Source: Gallionella sp. (GTDB lineage Bacteria > Pseudomonadota > Gammaproteobacteria > Burkholderiales > Gallionellaceae). Taken from it: DNA of 64,000 nt. The position numbers and the translations under genes are program-made. The stretch's first letter is position 1; each line of letters begins with the position of its first letter. The stretch covers positions 1 to 64,000 of the forward strand of contig JAQUAI010000003.1 in NCBI GenBank assembly GCA_028687335.1, in the 5' to 3' direction. Below, in pieces: positions 19,101 to 28,463 of this stretch. Under the pieces are notes generated by a model, which saw only the letters and a list, made by a program, of their open reading frames with translations, ran no database searches and had not been told where the DNA came from.

Positions 19101-22100
19101 GCCTGAGTTTCAGTCAGCGCCGTGATGTGATCCGGGAACAAGCTAGCCATTTGCTCAGTAGTCAGTGCAGCGACTTGCCTGCTAGTCAGACCCGCCAGTT
19201 GATCGGTATTCAAATTGCGAATACGCGCGGCAGTCATCGTCACAATCTGATCTGTATTCAACACAGCCAAGTCGCGCGTTTCCAGCCCCATGACTTGTGA
19301 TGCAGTCAGATTGAGCACCTGATCTGTCGTTAATGCCGCAGCTTGCGCGGTGGTCAACGCGGCGATTTGCGTTTCGGACAACTTGACGAACTGCGCGGTC
19401 GTCAACGCGGTCACTTGCGTGGTTGTCATAGCAGCTAGATCATCAGCTTCCAAATTCTGCACTTGCGTTGCTGTCAGTGCCTGAATTTGGTCAGTTGTCA
19501 GTGCTCGTGCCTGAGCGGTAGTCATGCCGGTAATCTCATCCACCGACAGTACCTGAACTTGTGTAGTTGTAAGCGCAACAAGCTGAGCCGTTGTGAGGCT
19601 GGCAAACTGGTCGCTACTCAGGAAACGTACCTGCTGAGTCGTCAAAGCGGCAATCTGAGCAGTATTCATCGCAGCCAGATCAGTCGTTTCCAATGCCGGT
19701 AATTGTACAAATGGAGTGAGTTTAGCCACTTGCGCAGTAGTCAATGCGGCAGCTTGCGCGGTAGTCAATGCGACAATCTGAGCATCCGTCAAATTGGTGA
19801 TTTGTGCCGTTGTGATTCCAGCGATTTGTGCGGTACTCATCACCACCAAATCGGTTGTTTGCAACGCCTGCAACTGCAACCCCGTTAAACTTTGCACCTG
19901 CACCACCGACAATGCCGCCGCCTGTGCTGTGGTCAATGCCACGATTTCGGCATCGGTCAGCTTGCTAATCTGGGCGGTCGTCATTGCCGCGATCTGAGCC
20001 GTACTCATCACGACTAGGTCAGTCGTTTCCAGCGCCGCCACTTGCGCGGTCGTCAACGCTTGCACTTGGCTAGTCGTCAATGCCAAAGCCTGTGCCGTAG
20101 TCAGGCTGGGCACTTGCGCAAGACTCAACCCAGCAATTTGTGCAGTGGTCATTGCGGCCAATTGCGCCGTTGTTAGCTTGGCCAATTGTGCCGTGGTCAA
20201 AGCCTGAAGCTGACTGCTGGTCAACGCAGCGACTTGAGCGGTACTCATCGCCACCAAATCGGTGGTTTCAAACGCCACCAACTGCTCAGCCGTAAACTTA
20301 GTGACTTGAGCCGTCGTCAACGCAGCAACTTGCGCTGTCGTCAAAGCCACCACTTCAGCCGTTGTCAGATTCGCTACCTGAGCTGTCGTTAGCGCGGCAA
20401 CTTGTGCCGTGGACAATGCGACCAATTGAGTCGTCGTCAGCCCAGCCACCTGAGCCGTCGACAAACCAGCCACTTGGGCTGTCGTCAATGCAGCCACATA
20501 AGTCGCCGACAATTTGGACAATTGCGCATCTGTCAGCGCGGCAACTTGCACCGTAGTCAATACAGCAAGTTGGGCTGTACTAAGCGGAGCAGCTACCGAT
20601 GCTGTTGTCAGCGGAGCAAATTGAGTTGTCGACAGGGATGCCAATTGAGCGGTCGTCAGCGCCACTACTTGTGCCGTCGTCAACTGCGCTATTTGCGCTG
20701 TTGTCAAACTCGATACCTGATCTACCGCCAGAGCAGCTACCTGAGTCGTCTTCAATGCCGCCAAGTCCGACATTTCCAAATTCACCAATTGGGTTGTCGT
20801 CAAACTGGTAATCTGCGCCGTTGTCAACGCAGCAGCCTGAGTGGAACTCAATGCCACTACTTGCGCTGTCGTCAAACTGGACACCTGCGCAGTCGTCATC
20901 GCTGCGATTTGCGTAGTCTTCATAACAACCACATCCCTAGTTTCCAACGCAACAATTTGGCTTGTAGTCAACGCTGCAACTTGGGCCGTGGTCAGATTTG
21001 CCGCTTGCACTTGCGACAAGCCTGCAATCTGACTCGTGGTTAGTGCGGCGACTTGTGACGTGTTTAATACTCCCATTTGAGTCGTCGTCAGCACAGCAAA
21101 ATCCACCACTTCCATTGCAATCAGTTGATCTGTCTTTAATGCAGCAACCTGTGTCGTTTTTAGACTGGGCACTTGCCAAGCCGCCAATGCAGCAATTTGT
21201 GCCGTCGTCATTGCTCCAAGCTGCTCCGTCGTTAGTGCTTGAAGATTCGAAGCACTTAGCACGGCCATATCGCGTGTTTCCACAGCGGCAACCTGCGTAG
21301 TTGACAATGCAACAACTTGAGCAGTTGTCAATGAAGTAATTTGCATTGTCGTTAACGACTCAATCTGCGCCGTATCAAGCGCATGTATTTGTGCCGTTCC
21401 CATTACCGAAACTTGCCAATTTTTAAGTGCGACAATCTGGTCTGTACTTAATGCCATAACTTGCTCAGATGACATTGCCGCGACACGCAACACGTTAAGC
21501 GATGCAACTTGCGTAGTTGATAGTGCGCCGATCTGTTCAGTCGTTAGACCATTTCTCAACTGCGTTGTACTTAGTGCATTAAGCTGACTACTTGTCAGTG
21601 CAGCAACATCGGTCGTTTCCAATGCGGCCAGTTGGGTTGTTGTCAACGCGCCGATTTGCTGATTGGTCAACGCAATAACCTGCGCCGTAGTTAACGCGCT
21701 CACTTGATCTGTGTTCAGTACCGCAATCTGGGTTGTTTTCAATGCCCTCAACTGCGCAGAATTCAAAGTTGCTAAATCTGCCGTCTCCATCGCAACAATC
21801 TGGCTGGTCGTCAACGAAAACAATTGATTGTTGGTCAAAGCCGATACCTGCAACGTGCTCAGCGCGACAATCTGAGCCGTCGATAGCGTGTTCAGCTTGG
21901 CAGTTTCCAAAACCATTAAATCTCGAGTTTCCAGTGCAGCAATTTGCTCAGTTGTCATTACTGCTAGTTGACTTGTCGTCATACCTTTAGTTTGCACTTG
22001 CGACAAGCCTGCAATCTGACTCGTGGTTAGTGCGGCGACTTGTGACGTGTTTAATACTCCCATTTGAGTCGTCGTCAGCACAGCAAAATCCACCACTTCC

Positions 22101-25100
22101 ATTGCAATCAGTTGATCTGTCTTTAATGCAGCAACCTGTGTCGTTTTTAGACTGGGCACTTGCCAAGCCGCCAATGCAGCAATTTGTGCCGTCGTCATTG
22201 CTCCAAGCTGCTCCGTCGTTAGTGCTTGAAGATTCGAAGCACTTAGCACGGCCATATCGCGTGTTTCCACAGCGGCAACCTGCGTAGTTGACAATGCAAC
22301 AACTTGAGCAGTTGTCAATGAAGTAATTTGCATTGTCGTTAACGACTCAATCTGCGCCGTATCAAGCGCATGTATTTGTGCCGTTCCCATTACCGAAACT
22401 TGCCAATTTTTAAGTGCGACAATCTGGTCTGTACTTAATGCCATAACTTGCTCAGATGACATTGCCGCGACACGCAACACGTTAAGCGATGCAACTTGCG
22501 TAGTTGATAGTGCGCCGATCTGTTCAGTCGTTAGACCATTTCTCAACTGCGTTGTACTTAGTGCATTAAGCTGACTACTTGTCAGTGCAGCAACATCGGT
22601 CGTTTCCAATGCGGCCAGTTGGGTTGTTGTCAACGCGCCGATTTGCTGATTGGTCAACGCAATAACCTGCGCCGTAGTTAACGCGCTCACTTGATCTGTG
22701 TTCAGTACCGCAATCTGGGTTGTTTTCAATGCCCTCAACTGCGCAGAATTCAAAGTTGCTAAATCTGCCGTCTCCATCGCAACAATCTGGCTGGTCGTCA
22801 ACGAAAACAATTGATTGTTGGTCAAAGCCGATACCTGCAACGTGCTCAGCGTGGCAATTTGATCGGTAGTTAGCGCAGCAATTTGCGCTACTTTCAAGGC
22901 CTGAAGCTGAATTGACGTTAGTAAGACAACATCATCTGTGGTCAGCGCAGCAATTTGTGCGGTAGTCAGCCCTGCAAGCTGAGCTGTATTGAAGTCAGTT
23001 GCGCCAATTGAGGCGACTTGTTCCGTGCTCATCGCGGTTAGCTGGCTTGTGGTCAAAGCACGTACTTGAGTCGAAGTCAGCGACCCAAGCTGATCAGTGG
23101 TGAGACCTGATATTTGCGTCGATTTTAGTGCTGCCACTTGCGCTGTCGTCAACACCGCCAAGTCGGAAGTCTCTATAGCAGCCAATTGGGTCGTCAGCAA
23201 CGCGGTTAATTGTGTCGTTTTGAGTGCCGAAACTTGCGCTGTCGTCAGCGCAACCATTTGATCGACAGTCAATGCAGCGACTTGCGCTGTCGTCATTGCA
23301 ACCACTTGTGCTGTCGTCAATGCAGACAACTGGTCTGTCGTCAACGCGGCCGTCAGTCGCGTCTGCATGGCAGCAATTTGAGTCGTGCCCAATACGATCA
23401 GATCATTGGTTTCTAACACTTCAAGTTGCGCAGTTGTTAATGCATTTAATTGAACTGCGGTTAGTCGCTCAACTTGAGTACTTGTCAACGACACCATCTG
23501 ATCTGTAGTCAGCGCCGCCATTTGTTTCGTATTAAGCACGGCAAGTTGAGTTGTTTTCAACTCAGCCACAGCCCCCAACTCCAACGCGCCGATTTGTACC
23601 GTAGTTAACGCACCAATCTGCACATTGGTTAGCGATGTCACTTGGCTCGATGTCAGGGAAGCAATTTGATCAGTGGCTAATATCGCAATTTGATTAGTTT
23701 TCAATCCTGCAATCTGCCGAGTTGTCATGGCGACAACATCCTCTAACTCCAACGCCGCAATTTGTTTGGTAGTTAATCCAGCCAATTGCGCTGTTGTTAA
23801 TGCCTGCATTTGTGCTGTCGTTAGCGCTGCAACTTGCTCGGTGTTTATGGCTACAATTTGCGCCAACGTCAACGCAGCGACTTGAGTAGTGGTCATACTA
23901 GGAATATCAACCACTTCCAACGCGGCCACTTGTTTGGTAGTCAAAGCCACCAATTGTGCTGTAGTTAAGGCTTGCAACTGTGCTGCACCGGAATCGTTCA
24001 GCGCGCCAATTTGCGTGGTCGTCAACGCCGCCACTTGCGTTGCTCTCAGCGCGGAGATTTCATAGGTCGACAAAGCAAGCACATCCAGTGCTACTACTTC
24101 AGTGGTAGTCAATGCCGCGATTGCCGCCATTTGTTGTGTAATCGCCTGTGCAGCCGAAAGGGCAGTCAATTGCGCAGTATCAAGCGCGGCGAGCTGAGTT
24201 GTACTCCAACTGGATAGACTAGTCAGCGCAGCGACATCATCCGGTTCCATTGCGGCAATCTGATCCGTTGTTAAACCCGTCATTTGCAACGCTCTCAATG
24301 CTTGCGCCTGCGCGGTGGTCAAGGCCACAATTTGGGCGGTACTCAAAGCTTGAACTTGATTGGAACTCAACCCGACAACCTGCGTTGTTTTAATAGCCGC
24401 GATCTGCGCTGTACTCAAAGCAGCGACTTGCGTGGTTTTCATCGCCGAAATCAGCGTCGGACTCAGAGCTGCGACATCCGCCGTCTCAAGTGCACTAACC
24501 TGCTGGGTATCCATCGCATTGAGTTGAATGGCACTCATTGCAGTTGCTTGAGCAGTAGTCAGGGAAACAATCTGGTTTGTAGTCAATGCAGCCACTTGCC
24601 GGGTTGTCAACCCACCCATCGTCATCGATGCCAAATCCGTAGTTTCCAGTGCAATTACCTGATCCGTACTCAAAGTGGCAATTTGACTGGCAACCAGTGC
24701 TTTAGCCTGCGCAGTGGTCAATGCAGCCACCTGCTCCGTGGTCAACGCGGCGATATGGCGCGTTGACAATCCTCCAACGCTGCTTAGCGCAGCCCAATCT
24801 GTCATTTCCAGCGCTGCAACTTGTGCCGTTGTTAATGCAGCGACTTGAGCAACGCTTAGTACTTTTACCTGTGCAGTATTTAGGGCAACCACTTGATCTG
24901 TCGTCAGTGCCGCCACCTGATTTGCTTTTAATCCTATAACTTGGCTTGTCTTCAGTGAGCCAATTTGGTTCGCATCCAGCGCAACCAGCTGACTCGTTTT
25001 AAACGCCCCTATCTGAACCGCGCTGAACGCAGCCAAATCCGTCGTTTCCAACGCCGCAACCTGCGCTGTCGTCAATGCCTGCAACTGCGCAGAAGTCAGT

Positions 25101-26794
25101 GCGGTAAGCTGCGCAGTGGTCAGCGCGGCCATAAAAGTAGGACTCAAGTCGACAATCTGACTTGTCGTTAATCCAATCAGACTTAAAACGGCAACGCCTG
25201 TCGTTTCCATTGCCGCAATCTGAGATGTGCTTAACGCCGCCAATTGAGTTGCCGTTAATGCTTTGGCTTGTGCTGTCGTCAAAGCAGCAACTTGGGCCGT
25301 GGTCAGCGATGCAATTTGACTTGTTGTAAAGCCGCTCAGACCTGTCAAGGCAGCGACATCCTGAACCTCCATCGCCGCAATCTGGGCAGTGGTCAAACCT
25401 TTCACTTGAGCAGCGGTTAATGCTTTGGCTTGCACCGTATTCAGCGCAACAACTTGATCAGTAGTCATTGCCCCAAGTTGGCTACTGGTCAGCCCAACAA
25501 CTTGCGTTGCCTTGAGTGCTGCCACCTGAGTCGTAAGCAATGCTGCCACTTGATTCGAGTAAAGCGTGCCAAGTTGAACCGCGCTTAATGCAGCCAAGTC
25601 AGCCGTCTCCATAACAACCAATTGCTCCGTAGTCAATGTTCGCAACTGGCTGGCACCCATAGCCGCAGCTTGAGCAGTGGATAGCGCTGCAATTTGCCCT
25701 GTCGTCAGGGCAGCAATTTGCCCTGTCGTCAAACCACTCATAGTCAACACAGCCAAATCGCTATTTTCCATGGCAGCAATCTGCGCTGTAGTCAGTCTCG
25801 ACAACTGCGTCACCGTCAATGCAGCCGCTTGCTTAGTTGTCAGGGCGGCGATTTGAGCAGTTGTCATAGCAGCAAGCTGAGCCGTGGTCATACCTACCAT
25901 GCCACTTAACGCCTCAACATCAACCGATTCCAAAGCAACAACTTGAGCGGTAGTTAATCCCGCCAACTGAACTGCAGTCAACGCTTTCGCCTGCGCTGTC
26001 GTCAGCGCAACAATCTGACTCGTGCTGAGCGCAGCGATTTGATTAGTCTTGAGTCCGGTAATTTGAGTGGTTTTAAAAGCAGCAAATTGATTGGTATCCA
26101 GTGCCGCAATTTGCGTCGTTTTTAGCACCCCCATTTGCACTGCACTCAATGCGGTCAAATCCGTTGTTTCCATCACCGCAATTTGAGCGGTACTAAGTGC
26201 TTGCAACTGCATCGAATTCAGAGCGGCAACCTGCGCGGTACTCAAAGCCACGATCTGAGCTGTACTCAACACCGCGATTTGATTCGTTTTCATCCCGCTC
26301 ATGCCCGTCAACACGGCCAAATCACGCGTTTCGAGTGCAACGACTTGGGCTGTAGTCAACGCCCCTACTTGAGCTGCTGTTAACAACTTTGCCTGAACCG
26401 TTGTTAGCGCAGTCAGTTGATTGGTGTTCAATGCCGCGACTTGACTAGTACTCAACACATTGAAGCCGCCCAATACGGCGACATCATCGACTTCCAACGC
26501 GGCCATCTGCGCCGTTGTCAGCGCCTTAACCTGAGTAATACCCAGCTTTTCCACCTGACTTGTTGTCAGCGCAACCACCTGAGCCGTACTCAACGCAGCA
26601 ATTTGCGCAGTGGTTAGATAAGGAATTCGGGTACTCAATATGGCAGCGAGATCAGTCGTCTCCAAAACAGCAAGCTGAGTCGTTGTAAACGCGGCGACTT
26701 GCGCCGTCGTCAGCGACGCCATCTCGGCGGTGGTTAGGGCGACGATTTCGGCTGTCGTTAACGCTGCAATAGAAGTTGTGGTGGAGATTGCCAT
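16178..26794 (-). CDS. Giant (3538 aa) octapeptide-repeat secreted protein, (L-T-T-A-Q-[VI]-A-A)n, with C-terminal calcium-binding-type domain; putative T1SS substrate
   Basis: Continuous ORF; period-8 repeats over most of the length; C-terminus DLNGDGISTM...GLLVRDVNGDGQINDGTELFGDQT...DGNADGVISSADGGFDSLRVWVDANSDGVSQAAELKSL typical of T1SS-exported proteins; no signal peptide. Confidence 0.93.
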   Translation of the reverse strand: MAISTTTSIAALTTAEIVALTTAEMASLTTAQVAAFTTTQLAVLETTDLAAILSTRIPYLTTAQIAALSTAQVVALTTSQVEKLGITQVKALTTAQMAALEVDDVAVLGGFNVLSTSQVAALNTNQLTALTTVQAKLLTAAQVGALTTAQVVALETRDLAVLTGMSGMKTNQIAVLSTAQIVALSTAQVAALNSMQLQALSTAQIAVMETTDLTALSAVQMGVLKTTQIAALDTNQFAAFKTTQITGLKTNQIAALSTSQIVALTTAQAKALTAVQLAGLTTAQVVALESVDVEALSGMVGMTTAQLAAMTTAQIAALTTKQAAALTVTQLSRLTTAQIAAMENSDLAVLTMSGLTTGQIAALTTGQIAALSTAQAAAMGASQLRTLTTEQLVVMETADLAALSAVQLGTLYSNQVAALLTTQVAALKATQVVGLTSSQLGAMTTDQVVALNTVQAKALTAAQVKGLTTAQIAAMEVQDVAALTGLSGFTTSQIASLTTAQVAALTTAQAKALTATQLAALSTSQIAAMETTGVAVLSLIGLTTSQIVDLSPTFMAALTTAQLTALTSAQLQALTTAQVAALETTDLAAFSAVQIGAFKTSQLVALDANQIGSLKTSQVIGLKANQVAALTTDQVVALNTAQVKVLSVAQVAALTTAQVAALEMTDWAALSSVGGLSTRHIAALTTEQVAALTTAQAKALVASQIATLSTDQVIALETTDLASMTMGGLTTRQVAALTTNQIVSLTTAQATAMSAIQLNAMDTQQVSALETADVAALSPTLISAMKTTQVAALSTAQIAAIKTTQVVGLSSNQVQALSTAQIVALTTAQAQALRALQMTGLTTDQIAAMEPDDVAALTSLSSWSTTQLAALDTAQLTALSAAQAITQQMAAIAALTTTEVVALDVLALSTYEISALRATQVAALTTTQIGALNDSGAAQLQALTTAQLVALTTKQVAALEVVDIPSMTTTQVAALTLAQIVAINTEQVAALTTAQMQALTTAQLAGLTTKQIAALELEDVVAMTTRQIAGLKTNQIAILATDQIASLTSSQVTSLTNVQIGALTTVQIGALELGAVAELKTTQLAVLNTKQMAALTTDQMVSLTSTQVERLTAVQLNALTTAQLEVLETNDLIVLGTTQIAAMQTRLTAALTTDQLSALTTAQVVAMTTAQVAALTVDQMVALTTAQVSALKTTQLTALLTTQLAAIETSDLAVLTTAQVAALKSTQISGLTTDQLGSLTSTQVRALTTSQLTAMSTEQVASIGATDFNTAQLAGLTTAQIAALTTDDVVLLTSIQLQALKVAQIAALTTDQIATLSTLQVSALTNNQLFSLTTSQIVAMETADLATLNSAQLRALKTTQIAVLNTDQVSALTTAQVIALTNQQIGALTTTQLAALETTDVAALTSSQLNALSTTQLRNGLTTEQIGALSTTQVASLNVLRVAAMSSEQVMALSTDQIVALKNWQVSVMGTAQIHALDTAQIESLTTMQITSLTTAQVVALSTTQVAAVETRDMAVLSASNLQALTTEQLGAMTTAQIAALAAWQVPSLKTTQVAALKTDQLIAMEVVDFAVLTTTQMGVLNTSQVAALTTSQIAGLSQVQTKGMTTSQLAVMTTEQIAALETRDLMVLETAKLNTLSTAQIVALSTLQVSALTNNQLFSLTTSQIVAMETADLATLNSAQLRALKTTQIAVLNTDQVSALTTAQVIALTNQQIGALTTTQLAALETTDVAALTSSQLNALSTTQLRNGLTTEQIGALSTTQVASLNVLRVAAMSSEQVMALSTDQIVALKNWQVSVMGTAQIHALDTAQIESLTTMQITSLTTAQVVALSTTQVAAVETRDMAVLSASNLQALTTEQLGAMTTAQIAALAAWQVPSLKTTQVAALKTDQLIAMEVVDFAVLTTTQMGVLNTSQVAALTTSQIAGLSQVQAANLTTAQVAALTTSQIVALETRDVVVMKTTQIAAMTTAQVSSLTTAQVVALSSTQAAALTTAQITSLTTTQLVNLEMSDLAALKTTQVAALAVDQVSSLTTAQIAQLTTAQVVALTTAQLASLSTTQFAPLTTASVAAPLSTAQLAVLTTVQVAALTDAQLSKLSATYVAALTTAQVAGLSTAQVAGLTTTQLVALSTAQVAALTTAQVANLTTAEVVALTTAQVAALTTAQVTKFTAEQLVAFETTDLVAMSTAQVAALTSSQLQALTTAQLAKLTTAQLAAMTTAQIAGLSLAQVPSLTTAQALALTTSQVQALTTAQVAALETTDLVVMSTAQIAAMTTAQISKLTDAEIVALTTAQAAALSVVQVQSLTGLQLQALQTTDLVVMSTAQIAGITTAQITNLTDAQIVALTTAQAAALTTAQVAKLTPFVQLPALETTDLAAMNTAQIAALTTQQVRFLSSDQFASLTTAQLVALTTTQVQVLSVDEITGMTTAQARALTTDQIQALTATQVQNLEADDLAAMTTTQVTALTTAQFVKLSETQIAALTTAQAAALTTDQVLNLTASQVMGLETRDLAVLNTDQIVTMTAARIRNLNTDQLAGLTSRQVAALTTEQMASLFPDHITALTETQAAALTAEQVAVLSFAQFTGLETTDLAALNTAAVAALTTTQVKQLSEEQIAAMTTKQFAALTTDQVASLTALIQVPVIEVEDLAALGTPQIQALTTSQLANLTTTQVQGLTNTQITALTTAQLPKLTVEQVAVLTTAQVAGLTTVQVEALTTAQAAALTTLQLQALTATQVAALETQDLAALDTAQTVALKTSQIVSLSTAQVAALKVTQIEVLTSAQLQKLTQQQVEAFTTAQVAALTTEQVQSLTPTQVSFIETSDLAAMTTEQISALTTDQVVRLTDVQVVALNTAQAAGLTTEQVQSLKSYQLMAMETGDLATMTTAQIAALTVAQLPNLLTTQVAGMKTTQIAALTTAQVAALTVDHVVAMTTAQAAALTTTQVQALTVSQVRYIEVGDLAAMTTTQVAALTTTQFGGLDELQIAALTTAQMAALTTAQVASLQVQQLMALETRDLVVMDTAQITALTSSQVRYLTTAQVPTLTTVQVAALTDTQLQALTPEQIPVLTTAQVAALTTVQVQALTNVQLVTLETTDVAAMTTTQLAALTTTQFTKLLGEQIIGLTTAQVASLSTAQLAVMTGAQLGALETRDLVVMNTAQIGVLTTTQIRNLATDQVASLTTVQVASLSTAQIRNLNYGDLSVLTTAQAAALTTTQIASLGAVGVSTLEVGDLAVLSTTQQMALSTSQLAWMSAPQLAALTGTPDVDGLYTPLVLDLNGDGISTMSVADGVQFDLLATGQKVTTGWAAPTDGLLVRDVNGDGQINDGTELFGDQTLLADGQKAADGYQALAALDGNADGVISSADGGFDSLRVWVDANSDGVSQAAELKSLGELGIASLDLNAQATSLNSNGNWVGLTSGYTTVDGVTNAMADVWFQVDGSETGGQGGLAQAITSFAAAQANAVSGVGGAIAPLAGVSGAALSSSVGAIVDAMTQFNASVAGGNLNLPPTSVTQGVTTGLTNTSVTGQSENTKGVLGSGGL
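21005..21864. repeat. 860-bp perfect direct repeat, copy A (inside the giant gene)
   Basis: Appears identical base-for-base to 21992..22851 (offset 987 bp). Confidence 0.93.
21992..22851. repeat. 860-bp perfect direct repeat, copy B (inside the giant gene)
   Basis: See copy A; encodes the same ~286-aa stretch. Confidence 0.93.
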
Positions 26795-26989
26795 TTTCGT
26801 ACCCTTTCAAAACATGCCATTGGGACTAGCGTGATATTCATAACCGGATATTTCAGCCATTCCGGCCCATATCCTTAGTTACCCTAGGTGCAAAGCACCC
26901 CAAAAACCTAAAAAGATTCATTTCACCCAGATAGAAGCTGCAATTACATCAAGCAAGCCGTAACTCTATCTACAGGTCGTCAATGCCTA

Positions 26990-27016
26990 ATATCGGCCAA
27001 ATTGGATGAAACTTTA
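26990..27016 (-). promoter_or_regulatory. Sigma-28 (FliA)-type promoter upstream of the giant repeat gene
   Basis: Minus strand TAAAGTTTCATCCAATTTGGCCGATAT; consensus TAAAGTTT-N11-GCCGATAA, one mismatch, exact spacing; ~195 bp upstream of the ATG. Confidence 0.75.
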
Positions 27017-27164
27017 GTGTGAGGTTCAAGAGAAAGAGGCGGGAAGCCTGCCCTCAATCACGAAGATGCACCCGTACCGTAAACGTACCATGCACATCCG
27101 ACAACAACGCCGCGAAAAGAACAGGATTTCCCTGCCTTATCTTGGGTTATAGCATTTGAGGGTT

Positions 27165-27887
27165 CTAATCCTTGGGTTTTACGGCGAGCCAGGCGGCCAC
27201 CACGATTCCAGACTCGTAAAGCAGCCAAAGTGGGATCGCCAGCATGAACTGGGAGACAACATCAGGGGGAGTAAAAATTGCACCGACGACGAATGCGCCG
27301 ACAATGACGTAAGAGCGAACCTCACGAAGCTTCTCCACGGAAACTACGCCCATGCGTACCAGCACCACGACCGCCACCGGCACCTGAAAGGTAACGCCAA
27401 AGGCCATGAACATCCCCAGCACAAAGCTAAGGTATTTATCAATATCAGTCATCACAGCCACACCTTGCGGTGCAGCGGCGGTAATAAAGCCGAATACGAT
27501 GGGGAATACCGCAAAGTAGGCAAACGCCATTCCGCTAAAAAACAGCAAGGTACTGGCAATAATGAGAGGAAGTACCAGTGTTTTTTCGTGCGCATACAAG
27601 CCCGGCGCAACGAAACTCCACATCTGATACAAGATATAAGGAAGGGCAATTAACAACGCCGTCATCATCGCCACTTTAAGCGGCACAAAGAACGGTGTGG
27701 TGACATCGGTCGCAATCATCTGGCCTCCCGCCGGTAACTTCGCCAGCATGGGCTGCGCCAACAAAGCGTACAGATCAGAAGCCCAAGGAAATAAACAGAT
27801 AAACACCAGTAGCAACGCGATGACCGAATTCATCAGGCGTGAGCGCAACTCAAGCAAGTGCGCAATAAAGGTATCGCTGGTACTCAT
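27165..27887 (-). CDS. tatC: Sec-independent protein translocase TatC
   Basis: HLLELRSRLMNS..., six-TM pattern, operon with tatAB. Confidence 0.96.
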   Translation of the reverse strand: MSTSDTFIAHLLELRSRLMNSVIALLLVFICLFPWASDLYALLAQPMLAKLPAGGQMIATDVTTPFFVPLKVAMMTALLIALPYILYQMWSFVAPGLYAHEKTLVLPLIIASTLLFFSGMAFAYFAVFPIVFGFITAAAPQGVAVMTDIDKYLSFVLGMFMAFGVTFQVPVAVVVLVRMGVVSVEKLREVRSYVIVGAFVVGAIFTPPDVVSQFMLAIPLWLLYESGIVVAAWLAVKPKD

Positions 27888-28228
27888 CAGGCAGAAGGTG
27901 GGGGAGTAGATGAGGCCGTAGAAACTGTTTGATCAGCCGCTAATTTTTTGTGATGCGCCTGCAACAACTCTTGCTCTAAGGTCAACTGTGTTTCTTTCAT
28001 CACCTGCTCAACAGAAGCCACTTCCTGCTGGATGCTGCTTTGCATCTTGCGTGCTTCTTCCACCACCATATCGTTGGCGATGTCGTTTTTTACGTTGCTG
28101 ACGTAGCGCTGCAATCGCCCCCATAAATGACCAGCAGTACGCGCCACTTTGGGCAGTCGTTCGGGGCCGACGACAATGAGTGCCACCAGCGCAACCACAA
28201 CCAGCTCAGAAAAGGCAATGTCGAACAT
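27887..28228 (-). CDS. tatB: Sec-independent protein translocase TatB
   Basis: MFDIAFSELVVVALVALIVVGPERLPKVART. Confidence 0.96.
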   Translation of the reverse strand: MFDIAFSELVVVALVALIVVGPERLPKVARTAGHLWGRLQRYVSNVKNDIANDMVVEEARKMQSSIQQEVASVEQVMKETQLTLEQELLQAHHKKLAADQTVSTASSTPPPSA

Positions 28229-28233
28229 AAGGA

Positions 28234-28446
28234 CTAGTGCGCTCTATCCTTTTCCCGTGCTTCACCCTCAATCACCTTGGCGTCAGCGGCTTGAGTGGCA
28301 GCGTCATCCGCGCCCTTCATACCCTCCTTAAACCCCTTCACTGCGCCGCCCAGATCACTACCGACGTTACGCAGCTTTTTGGTACCGAACACCAGCACCA
28401 CCACCAACAAGACAATCAGCCAATGCCAGATACTCAATGAACCCAT
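28234..28446 (-). CDS. tatA: Sec-independent protein translocase TatA
   Basis: [43 protein letters not shown]. Confidence 0.96.
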   Translation of the reverse strand: MGSLSIWHWLIVLLVVVLVFGTKKLRNVGSDLGGAVKGFKEGMKGADDAATQAADAKVIEGEAREKDRAH

Positions 28447-28463
28447 GATGCGCTCCTTATCGA

